64,000 nt of DNA, taken from assembly GCF_003351225.1 (NCBI RefSeq), contig NZ_QQSY01000001.1, forward strand, positions 562,124-626,123. The letters are read 5' to 3'. This DNA is from Dyella solisilvae. GTDB lineage: Bacteria > Pseudomonadota > Gammaproteobacteria > Xanthomonadales > Rhodanobacteraceae. Position 1 is the stretch's first letter. The number at the start of each line of letters is the position of its first letter. Of this stretch, positions 8,595 through 21,308 are shown in pieces. The notes below the pieces were generated by a model, which had not been told where the DNA came from, ran no database searches, and saw only the letters and a list, made by a program, of their open reading frames with translations. The translations under genes and the position numbers were made by a program.

Positions 8595-11500
8595 ATGCCG
8601 AGTTTCTTTATTGACCGCCCAATCTTCGCTTGGGTGGTCGCCATTCTTATCTCCCTGGTCGGCATCATCTCGGTGCTGAACATGGGCATCGAGTCGTACC
8701 CGAACATCGCCCCGCCACAGGTGGTGGTGTCGGCGACCTATCCCGGCGCCAACGCCGATACGGTGGAAAAGAACGTCACCCAGGTGATCGAACAGCAGCT
8801 CACCGGCATCGACCACCTGCTTTACTTCAGTTCGTCGTCCAACTCGAACGGTTCGGCATCGATCACGCTGACGTTCGAAACCGGCACCAATGCGGACATC
8901 GCCCAGGTGCAGGTGCAAAACAAGGTGCAGCTGGCGCAGCCGCGCCTGCCCACGGCCGTGACCCAGCAAGGCGTGGTGGTTTCCAAGAACAACCCCGACT
9001 TCCTGATGTTCGTCTCCCTGGTGTCGACCAATCCCGAGATCGACGCCAATCGTCTCGCCGACATCATCGCATCGCAGGTGGCGGACCAGGTCGGCCGCAT
9101 CGCCGGCGTTGGCAGCACCTTCCTGGTTGGCTCCGAATATGGCGTGCGCATCTGGTTGAACCCGGACAAGCTGCAAGGTTTCGGCCTCTCGGCGAGCCAG
9201 GTGTACGCCGCGGTGGCGGCGCAGAACGTGCAGTTCGCCGCCGGCTCGCTTGGCGCCGACCCGTCCCCGAAGGACCAGAGCTTCACCGCCACGGTGTCGG
9301 CCGAGGGACGTTTCTCCACGCCGGAAGAGTTCGGCAACATCATCCTGCGCGCCAACAACAATGGCACCGTGGTCCGGCTCAGCGATGTGGCGAAGATCAG
9401 CTTCGGCCCGCAGACCTATGGCCGCGCATCCACCTGGAACGGTCAGCAGGTCGGCGGTCTCGGCGTGCAGCTATTGCCCGGCGCCAACGCACTGGACGTG
9501 GCCGATGCCGTGAAAGCCAAGATGACCGAGCTCTCCAGGGACTTCCCTGAAGGCGTCACCTGGTTCGCGCCCTACGACACCACGCCGTTCGTGAAGATCT
9601 CGATCGAGGAAGTGGTGCATACGCTGGTGGAGGCCATCATCCTGGTCTTCCTGGTGATGCTGATCTTCCTGCAGAACTTCCGCGCCACGGTGATCCCCAC
9701 CCTGGTGATCCCGGTGGCCTTGCTCGGCACCTTCATCGGCCTCGTGTCGCTGGGCTTCACCGTCAACCAGTTGACCTTGTTCGGCATGGTGTTGGCGATC
9801 GGCATCGTGGTGGACGACGCGATCGTGGTGATCGAGAACGTCGAGCGCATCATGAGCGAGGAGCACCTCTCGCCGAAGGAAGCCACGCGCAAGGCGATGG
9901 GCCAGATCACCGGCGCGGTGGTGGCCATCACGGTCGTGCTGGCCGCCGTGTTCGTGCCGTCGGCGCTGCAGCCCGGCGCCTCGGGTGTGATCTACAAGCA
10001 GTTCGCCCTGACCATCGCCATCTCGATGGGTTTCTCGGCGTTCCTGGCCCTGTCGTTCACCCCGGCGCTGTGCGCCACCCTGCTCAAGCCCACCCACGAT
10101 GAGAAGAAGAATCCGCTCTACCGTGGCTTCAACAAGCTGTTCGACTGGGTAACGCACACTTATAGCGGGCACATCGGCAGCGCGGCACGCCATGCGCCCC
10201 GCTGGATGATGGTGTTCGTGCTGGTGGCGGGCCTGGCCGGCCTGCTGTACACCAGGCTGCCGACCAGCTTCGTGCCCAGCGAGGACCAGGGCTTCGCGCT
10301 GGCCATCGTCAACCTGCCGCCGGGCGCCACCCTGCACCGCACGCAGGAAGTGATGACCGAGATGCGCGAGCGCATCGCCAAGAGCCCGCTCAACGATGCC
10401 ATCGTCGGCATCTACCAGATCAGCGGCTTCAGCTTCATCGGCTCGAGCGAAAGCACGGGCATGGCCTTCATCAAGCTCAAGGACTGGAAGGAACGAAAGA
10501 TCACCGCAGACGAACTGATCCTGCAGGCCAACGGCGTGCTGCATGGCATCCGTGACGCGCAGATCTTCGTGGTCAACCTGCCCACCATCCGCGGCCTCAG
10601 CCAGTTCGGAGGCATCGACATGTACCTGCAGGCGCGAGGCGGCCAGACGCATGGCGAGCTGATGCAGGCGATGGGTACCGTGCTGGCCAAGGCCAAGGAC
10701 AACCACGCGCTGTACGGCGTGCGCCCGAACTCGCTGCCAGACGCGCCGCAGTGGGACCTCAACGTGGACCGCGTGCAGGCCCAGGCCATGGGGCTGTCGG
10801 TCAGTGACGTGTACACGGCCATCCAGCTCGCACTAGCGCCGGTGTACGTCAACGACTTCGTCTACGGTGGCCGCGTCAAGCGCGTCTACATCCAGGCGGA
10901 CCAGCCCTACCGCATGGGCCCGGATGCGCTGCAGCATCTGTTTACGCCCAGTAGCCTGGCCACCGGCTCCACCAGTGCCTCGACCACCAACCCGTACAAC
11001 ATGATTCCCATCTCATCCGTGGTGCGTTCGAAGTGGGACATGGGCTCACCCGCCCTCACCCGCTACAACGGCTACGCGGCGGTGGAAATCGTGGGCAACG
11101 AAGCACCGGGTTATTCCACCGGCCAAGCGATGGCGGCGCTGCAGGGCATCGTCGAAAACGACCTGCCCAGGGGCTTCGGCTCCGACTGGACCGGCCAGTC
11201 CTATCAGGAAATCCTCGCCGGCAACTCGGCGACCCTGCTGATGGTGCTGTCGATCTTCATCGTGTTCCTGTGCCTGGCCGCCCTGTACGAAAGCTGGTCC
11301 ATCCCGGTCGCCGTGCTGCTGGTGGTGCCGCTGGGCCTGCTCGGCACCGTGGTGTTCTCGATGCTGCGCGGCCTGCCCAACGACATGTACTTCAAGATCG
11401 GCCTGATCACAGTGATCGGCCTGGCTGCGAAGAACGCGATCCTGATCGTGGAATTCGCGGTGGCGCAGCAACAGGAAGGACACACTTTGTTCCAGGCGGT

Positions 11501-11840
11501 GGTCACTGCCTCGCGCCAACGACTGCGGCCGATCCTGATGACCTCGATGGCCTTCATCCTCGGCGTGTTCCCGCTGGCGATCTCCACGGGCGCCGGCGCC
11601 AACTCCCGTCACTCGATCGGTACCGGCGTGATCGGCGGCATGTTGTTCGCCACCTTCCTGGGCCTGCTTCTGATCCCGGTGTTCTACGTCACGGTGCGCC
11701 GCCTGCTGGGCGACAAGCTGGATGAGACATCGCACGGCATCCGCCATGCGCATGGCGGTGAGGCGGGCGATCAACCGCCACACGCGCCGGAACCGGGTGG
11801 CATGCAGCCGTTCGATTCCGATCCGCGACGCGGCGCGTAA
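8595..11840 (+). CDS. RND multidrug efflux transporter, HAE1 family (AcrB/MexB type)
   Basis: Inner-membrane proton-driven drug exporter of 1081 residues. It opens with the signature MPSFFIDRPIFAWV and has the two-fold repeat of twelve transmembrane helices with two large periplasmic loops. The proton-relay residues are present: Asp407-Asp408 in GIVVDDAIVVIENVER, at exactly the AcrB numbering, and Lys946 in GLAAKNAILIVEFA (Lys940 in AcrB). I set the start at 8595, behind GGGAG at 8581, because the frame open 96 bases further upstream overlaps the adaptor gene. The His/Gly/Pro-rich tail (about residues 1040-1081) is longer than in AcrB. It is co-transcribed with the adaptor and ends at a strong terminator. 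Confidence 0.96.
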   Translation: MPSFFIDRPIFAWVVAILISLVGIISVLNMGIESYPNIAPPQVVVSATYPGANADTVEKNVTQVIEQQLTGIDHLLYFSSSSNSNGSASITLTFETGTNADIAQVQVQNKVQLAQPRLPTAVTQQGVVVSKNNPDFLMFVSLVSTNPEIDANRLADIIASQVADQVGRIAGVGSTFLVGSEYGVRIWLNPDKLQGFGLSASQVYAAVAAQNVQFAAGSLGADPSPKDQSFTATVSAEGRFSTPEEFGNIILRANNNGTVVRLSDVAKISFGPQTYGRASTWNGQQVGGLGVQLLPGANALDVADAVKAKMTELSRDFPEGVTWFAPYDTTPFVKISIEEVVHTLVEAIILVFLVMLIFLQNFRATVIPTLVIPVALLGTFIGLVSLGFTVNQLTLFGMVLAIGIVVDDAIVVIENVERIMSEEHLSPKEATRKAMGQITGAVVAITVVLAAVFVPSALQPGASGVIYKQFALTIAISMGFSAFLALSFTPALCATLLKPTHDEKKNPLYRGFNKLFDWVTHTYSGHIGSAARHAPRWMMVFVLVAGLAGLLYTRLPTSFVPSEDQGFALAIVNLPPGATLHRTQEVMTEMRERIAKSPLNDAIVGIYQISGFSFIGSSESTGMAFIKLKDWKERKITADELILQANGVLHGIRDAQIFVVNLPTIRGLSQFGGIDMYLQARGGQTHGELMQAMGTVLAKAKDNHALYGVRPNSLPDAPQWDLNVDRVQAQAMGLSVSDVYTAIQLALAPVYVNDFVYGGRVKRVYIQADQPYRMGPDALQHLFTPSSLATGSTSASTTNPYNMIPISSVVRSKWDMGSPALTRYNGYAAVEIVGNEAPGYSTGQAMAALQGIVENDLPRGFGSDWTGQSYQEILAGNSATLLMVLSIFIVFLCLAALYESWSIPVAVLLVVPLGLLGTVVFSMLRGLPNDMYFKIGLITVIGLAAKNAILIVEFAVAQQQEGHTLFQAVVTASRQRLRPILMTSMAFILGVFPLAISTGAGANSRHSIGTGVIGGMLFATFLGLLLIPVFYVTVRRLLGDKLDETSHGIRHAHGGEAGDQPPHAPEPGGMQPFDSDPRRGA

Positions 11841-11868
11841 GCGCCCCGCCGTCACCGGCACATCGAAA

Positions 11869-11898
11869 AGCCCCGGTCGCAGGACCGGGGCTTTTTTT
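11869..11898 (+). terminator. Rho-independent terminator of the efflux operon
   Basis: AGCCCCGGTC (11869-11878), loop GCAG and GACCGGGGCT (11883-11892) form a perfect 10-bp stem running into seven T residues. It lies 29 bases after the RND stop codon. Confidence 0.93.
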
Positions 11899-11991
11899 AT
11901 CGGGCATGCAGAGGGTCAGACCTCGCTGCTCACCGCCATGTTGCGTCTCCGCAGCCTGGCTTGGTGAGGGTGAGCACCGCAGCGCTGGGTC

Positions 11992-12825
11992 TCATTCCTC
12001 CGTGCGGAAATGAGCCCGCATGAAATCGATATACCCCTCTTCAGGCAGTTCACGGCGCGCCTTGACGAAGCCGCGCGCGTCGTCCCCCACCAGGTAACGC
12101 AAGCGGTCGCTGCCATCGGTGGCGGCCTCGTAGATCACCTGCGCCACTTCATCGGACGTCATCATGCGCGCAGCGCGCATGCGGTCAAAGGCCTGGTTGG
12201 TCGCGGCGACGAACGCGTCGTAGTCGGCGATCGCCGCATGGCCGGCGTACTCACGCCCGGATCGCTCGCCGAAGCGCGTGCTGCTGACGCCGCCATGCGG
12301 AATCACCAGCTTCACCGCCACGCCCTGCGAGGCCAGTTCGTAGGAAAGTGATTCGGAGAAGCCCTCCAGCGCGAACTTGCTGGCGCAATACAACGAGATC
12401 ATCGGCAGGGTGAACATGCCGGCGCCGGAGCTCACGTTGACGATGACGCCTGCACGATGCTGACGAAAATGCGGCAGCATCGCGCGTATCACTTCCATCA
12501 CGCCGAAGACGTTGACGTCGAACTGCTCGCGGATCTTGTCCTCCGGCGTGGCCTCGAACAGGCCGTACTGGCCAAATCCCGCGTTGTTGACCAGTGCGTC
12601 GATGCGGCCGAAGCGCGCGATGCCGGCTTCGATGGCGTCATGGATGCTGGCGCGGTCCTGCACATCCAGTCGCGTCACCAGCACCTGCTCGGGCCACGCC
12701 AGCTCAACGGCCCTGGCCGGTGAACGCATGGTTGTCACAACGTTCCAACCCGCCTCGGCAAAGCGCCGGACCGCGGCCTGGCCGATGCCTGACGAGGTTC
12801 CGGTGATGAGTACGGTCTTTTTCAT
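11992..12825 (-). CDS. Short-chain dehydrogenase/reductase
   Basis: Classical NAD(P)-dependent SDR of 277 residues. The Rossmann motif TGTSSGIG is near residues 7-14, NNAG near 85-88, and the catalytic Ser...Tyr-x-x-x-Lys is in the VNVSSGAG...SLYCASK stretch. The start MKKTVLITGTSSG is preceded by AGGAA. An in-frame extension upstream would run into the divergent LysR gene and was not used. The substrate cannot be told from the sequence. The divergent LysR gene starts 99 bases away, the usual layout for a target and its regulator. Confidence 0.92.
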   Translation of the reverse strand: MKKTVLITGTSSGIGQAAVRRFAEAGWNVVTTMRSPARAVELAWPEQVLVTRLDVQDRASIHDAIEAGIARFGRIDALVNNAGFGQYGLFEATPEDKIREQFDVNVFGVMEVIRAMLPHFRQHRAGVIVNVSSGAGMFTLPMISLYCASKFALEGFSESLSYELASQGVAVKLVIPHGGVSSTRFGERSGREYAGHAAIADYDAFVAATNQAFDRMRAARMMTSDEVAQVIYEAATDGSDRLRYLVGDDARGFVKARRELPEEGYIDFMRAHFRTEE

Positions 12826-12870
12826 GATTCCTGCTCGATGGTGGGCATGCATGAAACGTAGCGGCGAGGC

Positions 12871-12884
12871 ATTGATGTAACAAT
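12871..12884. promoter_or_regulatory. Candidate LysR operator in the SDR/LysR spacer
   Basis: ATTG (12871-12874), six bases, CAAT (12881-12884) form a perfect inverted repeat in the AT-richer part of the spacer between two divergent genes. LysR-type regulators bind interrupted palindromes (T-N11-A class) in such spacers. The assignment is inference. Confidence 0.35.
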
Positions 12885-12923
12885 CGACGCAACCCCGCAT
12901 GGCCTGATGCACAATCCAGCACA

Positions 12924-13826
12924 ATGAAACGCGCCGGGCTGGACGAACTCAACGCCGTGGTTTCCGTAGCCACGCACCGCAGCTTTCGCGCCGCGGCGGC
13001 CGAGCTGGGCATGTCGCCCTCCGCCCTCAGCCATGCGATCGCCACGCTCGAACAACGCATGGGCGTACGCCTGTTTCATCGCACCACGCGCAGCGTGGCG
13101 CTGTCCGAGGCTGGCGAGCAGTTCCTCGCAAGGGTTCGACCGGCGCTACGCGACATCTCCGAGGCCATGGAGGCGGTCAACCAGTTTCGCGACACGCCGG
13201 CCGGCACGCTGCGCATCAACGTCTCGCTGGGCGGAGCGCGCATGGTGCTGACGCCCATCGTGCTGCGCTTCCTCCAGCGCTACCCGGAGATGCATGTCGA
13301 CCTGGTCTCCAACGACCGGATGGTAGACATCGTGGCCGAAGGCTTCGACTCCGGCATCCGCCAGCTCGAGGCCGTGCCGAACGACATGATCGCCGTGCCC
13401 TGCACGCCCGAGCTGCGCTTCGCGGTGGTCGGCTCGCCGAGCTACTTTCGTGATCATCCGCACCCGCTGACGCCCGGCGACCTGATGTCACATACGTGCA
13501 TCCGCGCGCGCCTGCCTGGCGGTACGCCGTATCGCTGGGAATTCGAAAAGCACGGCGAGACTGTGAGCGTGGACGTGGCCGGTCCACTCACGCTCAACCA
13601 GTGGGACCTGATGGTCGAGGCCGCGCTGCAGGGCGTGGGGCTGGCTTATGCGAGCGAATGGACGGTGGCCGGCCATATCGCCGCCGGCCGGCTGATTCGC
13701 GTGCTGGACGACTGGACGCCGCCGTTCCCCGGTCTGGCCCTGTACTACCCAGGCCATCGGCATGTGCCGGCGGGACTGCGCGCCTTCGTCGAACTCGTTC
13801 GCGAAACCATGCGCACTGACGCATGA
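12924..13826 (+). CDS. LysR-family transcriptional regulator
   Basis: DNA-binding regulator of 300 residues. The winged HTH is at residues 1-65 ([27 protein letters not shown], then [15 protein letters not shown]). The rest is the periplasmic-binding-protein-like effector domain. The GTLRINVS junction and [23 protein letters not shown] place it in the large group that resembles CrgA/DsdC-like activators of neighbouring redox genes. It is divergent from the SDR gene and probably controls it and itself. The inducer is unknown. Confidence 0.93.
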   Translation: MKRAGLDELNAVVSVATHRSFRAAAAELGMSPSALSHAIATLEQRMGVRLFHRTTRSVALSEAGEQFLARVRPALRDISEAMEAVNQFRDTPAGTLRINVSLGGARMVLTPIVLRFLQRYPEMHVDLVSNDRMVDIVAEGFDSGIRQLEAVPNDMIAVPCTPELRFAVVGSPSYFRDHPHPLTPGDLMSHTCIRARLPGGTPYRWEFEKHGETVSVDVAGPLTLNQWDLMVEAALQGVGLAYASEWTVAGHIAAGRLIRVLDDWTPPFPGLALYYPGHRHVPAGLRAFVELVRETMRTDA

Positions 13827-14015
13827 GGTTGTGCGGCGGCTGGGCGGCGAAAGCAGGCTGAAGAATGAGGCGCCGTCCATGGCGGGAGGGACCAATCCCT
13901 GGCTAAACGCAAGTATTTACGAAACTTGATGCCCCGTCAATCGAACTGCGGCATCAGGTCAGTCATGGCGCCCCCAAAAACATGCCTGACCGGGTCACCG
14001 GCCGGGCCATGGTGA

Positions 14016-15176
<1,161 letters not shown>

Positions 15177-15357
15177 AACGACTCCAAAGGGAAGGAGGAA
15201 GCCGCCCATTTTAGCCCGCCTGGCCCGATACCCTCTGTGCGGGTGCAGCAAGCCGCCACGCCGCTCCACCCTTGTTGGAAGCACGCCCTGCCGCCCCACC
15301 GGCTCTCCATCGGACCTTGACGCCTCGCGGCGTGAGGCCTAGCCTTACGCATCTCTG

Positions 15358-15367
15358 TATCGCGATA
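15358..15367. promoter_or_regulatory. Palindrome upstream of the ArsR-methyltransferase/metH operon
   Basis: TATCGCGATA is a perfect 10-bp palindrome ending 11 bases before the ATG of the ArsR-type regulator gene. It sits where an autoregulatory operator would block the promoter or the ribosome. ArsR-family operators are AT-edged palindromes of this sort. Candidate only. Confidence 0.4.
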
Positions 15368-15378
15368 TAAGGATACCC

Positions 15379-16305
15379 ATGGATCTGGCCACCGCCTCCA
15401 GCGTGCTGCGCCTGCTGGCGGACCCCACCCGTGTGCGCCTGCTCGCCCTGCTGGAACGCGAGGAACTGACCGTGGCCGAGCTGGCCGCGGTGTTGCATCT
15501 CGCCCAGCCGCGCGTGTCGACCCACTTGGCCAAGCTCAAGGAGGCCGAACTGGTGCGCGACCGCCGCGCCGGCGTCTCCGCCTACTACCGCGCCAACAGC
15601 GAGTCGGACGAGCACCAGCAGGCACTGCTGAAGTCACTGCGCGACAGCATAGACGACGCCCTGCTCCGCGAGGATGCCGCCCGCCTGCCCGGCGTGCTGG
15701 CCCAGCGCGCCCGCGAGGAAGGTTGGGCGGACACGGTAGCCGGCGACATGGAGCGCCACTACTCGCCCGGCCGCACTTGGGAAACGCTGGCCCGCTCGCT
15801 GCTGCAGCTGCTGGGTACCGGCGACGTGCTGGACATCGCCTCCGGCGATGGCATCACCGCCGAGCTGCTGGCCCCGCACGCGCACTCCATTGTCTGCGTG
15901 GACAGCAGCGAACGTGTGGTCGAGGCCGCCGCGCAGCGACTGAAGCCGTTCGCCAATGTCGAAGTACGCCAGGGCGACATGCACGCGCTGGACCTGGGCG
16001 AGCGTCGCTTCGACCTGGTGCTGATGCTGCACGCCCTCACCTATGCCGAACAGCCCGCCAAGGCCGTGTCCGAAGCGGCCCGCCTGCTTCGGAGCGGCGG
16101 CCGCCTGCTGGCGGTGACCCTGGGCAAGCATGACCACCGCGCCGTGGTCGAGCCGTTCGACCACCGCAACCTCGGCTTCGCCGCCGACGAACTGAGCGGC
16201 TTCGCCGAAGCCGCCGGCCTGTCCGTGCTGAGCTGCACCCGCCTGAGCCGCGAGCGCAAGGCGCCGCATTTCGAAGTGATGAGCCTGCTCGCACGCAAAC
16301 CCTAA
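15379..16305 (+). CDS. ArsR-family regulator fused to a SAM-dependent methyltransferase domain
   Basis: Two-domain protein of 308 residues. Residues 1-90 are a winged helix of the ArsR type (RLLADPTRVRLLALLEREE; recognition helix LAQPRVSTHLAKLKEAELV). No obvious metal-binding CxC motif is present. Residues about 130-308 are a class I methyltransferase fold: VLDIASGDGITAELL (SAM motif I), VVEAAAQRLKPF, and LVLMLHALTYAEQPAKAVSEAARLLRSGGRLL. It directly precedes the two metH genes with a 9-base gap. ArsR relatives of the SahR type are known to control methionine-cycle genes in response to S-adenosylhomocysteine. By analogy this protein may sense SAM or SAH through its methyltransferase fold and regulate metH; that is inference. 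Confidence 0.92.
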   Translation: MDLATASSVLRLLADPTRVRLLALLEREELTVAELAAVLHLAQPRVSTHLAKLKEAELVRDRRAGVSAYYRANSESDEHQQALLKSLRDSIDDALLREDAARLPGVLAQRAREEGWADTVAGDMERHYSPGRTWETLARSLLQLLGTGDVLDIASGDGITAELLAPHAHSIVCVDSSERVVEAAAQRLKPFANVEVRQGDMHALDLGERRFDLVLMLHALTYAEQPAKAVSEAARLLRSGGRLLAVTLGKHDHRAVVEPFDHRNLGFAADELSGFAEAAGLSVLSCTRLSRERKAPHFEVMSLLARKP

Positions 16306-16314
16306 GGTCTCCCC

Positions 16315-17394
16315 ATGAGTACGCTCCCCTGGCTGCATCCCGAACGCGTCGCCCTGCTGGATAAACGGCTGCGCGAACGCATCCTGATCCTCGATGGCGG
16401 CATGGGCACCATGCTGCAGCGGCATCAGCTGGACGAAACCGCGTTTCGCGGCGAACGTTTCGTTGATGGCCATGACAGCGCGCATGCGCACGACCATCCC
16501 GGCGGTTGCGATCTCAAGGGCAACAACGACCTGCTCACGCTGACCAATCCGGAGGTCATCCGCGGAGTGCACGAGGCCTATCTGGAAGCCGGCGCGGACC
16601 TGGTGGAGACCAACACCTTCAATTCCACCCGCATCAGCCAGGCCGACTATCACCTGGAACACCTCGCCTATGAGCTGAACCTCGAAGGCGCTCGCCTCGC
16701 CCGTGCCGCGTGCGACACCTGGGAAGCGAAGACGCCGGACCAGCCGCGCTTCGTGATCGGCGTGCTCGGCCCCACCAGCCGCACCGCCTCGCTGTCGCCG
16801 GACGTGAACGACCCAGGCTTCCGCAACGTCACCTTCGAGGAACTCGTTGCCAACTACACCGAGGCCGCCAGCGGACTCATCGACGGCGGCGCCGACCTGA
16901 TCATGGTCGAGACCATCTTCGACACGCTGAACGCAAAAGCCGCGCTGTTCGCGGTGAGTGAGCTGTTCCTCCAGCGCGGCGCGCGCCTGCCAGTGATGAT
17001 CTCCGGCACGATCACCGACCGCTCCGGCCGCACGCTGTCGGGGCAGACCGCCGAAGCCTTCTACTACTCGGTGCAGCACGCGCGCCCGATTTCCGTGGGC
17101 CTCAACTGCGCGCTGGGCGCGGCCGACCTGCGCCCGCACGTGCAGACCCTGGCCAACGTGGCCGGCTGTTTCGTCAGCACGCATCCCAACGCCGGCCTGC
17201 CCAACGCCTTCGGCGAGTACGACGAAACGCCCGAGCAGATGGCGTCTGTCATCGGCGGCTTCGCCCGCGACGGCCTGCTCAACCTGGTCGGCGGCTGCTG
17301 CGGCACCACGCCTGCGCACATCAAGGCCATTGCCGACGCGGTGCGCGATGTCGCGCCGCGCGTGCTGCCTGCCGACAAGAAGGAAGCGGCCTGA
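16315..17394 (+). CDS. metH: Methionine synthase, homocysteine-binding half
   Basis: N-terminal part of cobalamin-dependent methionine synthase as a separate 359-residue protein. It carries the homocysteine S-methyltransferase barrel, with [11 protein letters not shown] near the N-terminus. The three zinc ligands are Cys265 (GLNCALG) and Cys328-Cys329 (GGCCGTTP), matching E. coli MetH Cys247, Cys310 and Cys311 with a constant offset. The protein ends where the pterin-binding module would begin in one-piece MetH. The rest is encoded by the gene at 17540, so the two products must associate to transfer methyl groups. Split metH genes are known in Xanthomonadaceae. It is co-transcribed with the regulator upstream. 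Confidence 0.94.
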   Translation: MSTLPWLHPERVALLDKRLRERILILDGGMGTMLQRHQLDETAFRGERFVDGHDSAHAHDHPGGCDLKGNNDLLTLTNPEVIRGVHEAYLEAGADLVETNTFNSTRISQADYHLEHLAYELNLEGARLARAACDTWEAKTPDQPRFVIGVLGPTSRTASLSPDVNDPGFRNVTFEELVANYTEAASGLIDGGADLIMVETIFDTLNAKAALFAVSELFLQRGARLPVMISGTITDRSGRTLSGQTAEAFYYSVQHARPISVGLNCALGAADLRPHVQTLANVAGCFVSTHPNAGLPNAFGEYDETPEQMASVIGGFARDGLLNLVGGCCGTTPAHIKAIADAVRDVAPRVLPADKKEAA

Positions 17395-17539
17395 TGGCCC
17401 CTCTCTCCCCTAGGGAGAGGGCTGGCGTGAGCGACCAGGCTCGCCTCGCGCCACCATCGACGCGCACCCCGATGCACACCATCTCAAGCCCCACCCCCTC
17501 ACCTCAATCCTCTCCCCGCCAGGGAGAGGAGGACAACGC
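17395..17539. repeat. Spacer with hairpin between the two metH halves
   Basis: The 145-base gap between the metH genes contains CTCTCCC-CTA-GGGAGAG near 17405-17421. A second copy of the same arms (CTCTCCC...GGGAGAGGAGG) lies just before the second start codon. The GGGAGAG of the second copy also serves as the ribosome-binding site. It looks like a dispersed repeat inserted between the halves, not a terminator, as no T-run follows. Confidence 0.55.
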
Positions 17540-20224
<2,685 letters not shown>

Positions 20225-20265
20225 TTGCGGGATTGTCCTCTGCCGCGACCTTGGTTTTGCTTGTC

Positions 20266-20349
20266 ATCCCAGCGCAGGCTGGGATCCAGAGTCTTGGCCT
20301 TCCGCTGCGTAAAAAGACGCTGGATTACTGCCTTCGCGGGAATGGCGAG
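20266..20349. repeat. REP-like dispersed repeat
   Basis: ATCCCAGC-GCAG-GCTGGGAT (20266-20285) is a perfect 8-bp stem preceded by GTC and followed by CCAG. A degenerate inverted partner (CTGGATTACTGCCTTCGCGG) follows near 20320-20340. It belongs to the same family as 539-567, 55261-55347 and 61809-61939. Confidence 0.6.
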
Positions 20350-20376
20350 CAATGAAGCGGGAAGACGTCCCCCTGC

Positions 20377-20718
20377 TCAAACCTCGCTTTCGACCAGCGA
20401 GCGGCGCTTCACCTCGCGCATGTGCACGGCGAGGTTGTAGACCGAAACGAACGCCGGGAAGAAGTTTGACAGGATGCCCACCGAGTCGTTCTTGCCAAAG
20501 ATGAAGTAGGACAGCAGCAGCGCACTGCCGATCACCGACAGCCACCAGAACGACAGCGGCATCACCACGCGCCGAAGCTTGCGGGTGTAGTACAACTGCA
20601 CGAACCAGCGGCTGGTGAACATCACCGAGCCAAGGTAGCCGACCATCTTCCAGGGCGTGAACTCGAAATTGTGCAGGGCATTGATGATGTGCGTGAGTTC
20701 GTGCTGCAGGAAGTCCAT
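20377..20718 (-). CDS. LAB_N (lipid-A-disaccharide synthase N-terminal) domain membrane protein
   Basis: Small membrane protein of 113 residues consisting of a stand-alone LAB_N domain. WKMVGYLGSVMFTSRWFVQ, VVMPLSFWWLSVIGSALLL and SYFIFGKNDSVGILSNFFP are the typical segments and predict three membrane helices. Proteins of this kind are encoded near glycolipid glycosyltransferases in other bacteria, but none is adjacent here. I chose the ATG at 20718 (MDFLQHELTH), which is preceded by an AGG. An ATG 33 bases upstream (MARFPRYWPR) is possible. The precise role is not known. Confidence 0.85.
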   Translation of the reverse strand: MDFLQHELTHIINALHNFEFTPWKMVGYLGSVMFTSRWFVQLYYTRKLRRVVMPLSFWWLSVIGSALLLSYFIFGKNDSVGILSNFFPAFVSVYNLAVHMREVKRRSLVESEV

Positions 20719-20809
20719 GAGCCTGGGCCAATAACGAGGGAAACGCGCCATTGTACGCGGCCACCTTTCGCCCAACTGCCTCGAACGTGAATTTTTTGCA
20801 TGCAAAGCC

Positions 20810-20838
20810 TTGACCCGGCCCCTCACTCCTCGTATATT
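20810..20838 (+). promoter_or_regulatory. Promoter of tRNA-Val
   Basis: TTGACC (20810-20815), 17 bases, TATATT (20833-20838), followed by a GC-rich discriminator (GCGCGCTCGGC) directly before the tRNA. This is the layout of strong, stringently controlled tRNA promoters. Confidence 0.8.
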
Positions 20839-20850
20839 TGCGCGCTCGGC

Positions 20851-20925
20851 GGGCGATTAGCTCAGCGGTAGAGCACTGCCTTCACACGGCAGGTGTCGCA
20901 AGTTCGATCCTTGCATCGCCCACCA
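20851..20925 (+). tRNA. tRNA-Val (anticodon CAC)
   Basis: 75-nt cloverleaf. Acceptor stem GGGCGAT (20851-20857) pairs with ATCGCCC (20915-20921), followed by discriminator A and an encoded CCA. The D arm is TAGCTCAGCGGTAGAGC. The anticodon stem CTGCC/GGCAG encloses the loop TTCACAC, giving CAC, which reads GTG. The T arm has GTTCGATCC. Confidence 0.96.
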
Positions 20926-20940
20926 CCGAATCAAAGACTT

Positions 20941-20966
20941 AGGCCGCCCCAACGGGTGGCCTTTTT
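20941..20966 (+). terminator. Terminator of tRNA-Val
   Basis: AGGCCGCCC (20941-20949), loop CAAC, GGGTGGCCT (20954-20962) with one G-U pair, then a T-run. It lies 15 bases after the tRNA. Confidence 0.88.
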
Positions 20967-21308
20967 CTATTGCGGACGCCGGTACGGAAAGGGATTCCGG
21001 CATGCCGTCGCACGAGAACTCTCCGTTCGATTGAATGCCGCGGTCGCCCCCCGATGGCGCGCATTTGCCGGTGGCTGTGGTGCGCGAGCGTCGCCACGGG
21101 GAGGCATCAAAACCTCATCGCAACTCGCTGTGTTCGCAACGATGCGACCGACTGAGCGCGCGTATCAGGACGTTATCCGAGGCCCCGAACAAGATCATGT
21201 CCGCAACGTCCCCGGAGCATCCGCGACGATAGCTACTTAGTGGCGATGCACGGATGGCTCGGTCAATTCCGCCAGCGACAGATTTCTACGCCGACCAAGT
21301 CCAGGCAA
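20967..21308. other. Non-coding stretch downstream of tRNA-Val
   Basis: About 340 bases in which I find no gene, repeat or recognisable fragment. The short open frames lack ribosome-binding sites and normal composition. I saw no repeat of the tRNA 3' end that would mark an attachment site. Confidence 0.5.

Noticed and set aside
15177-15378. SAM or cobalamin riboswitch upstream of the methionine operon
   Set aside because: I could find neither the cobalamin B12-box nor a SAM-type core, and the spacer of about 200 bases is mostly upstream of a short leader.
20926-21308. Attachment site or genomic island next to tRNA-Val
   Set aside because: No copy of the tRNA 3' end, integrase or phage gene is found nearby. 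The tRNA is followed by its own terminator.
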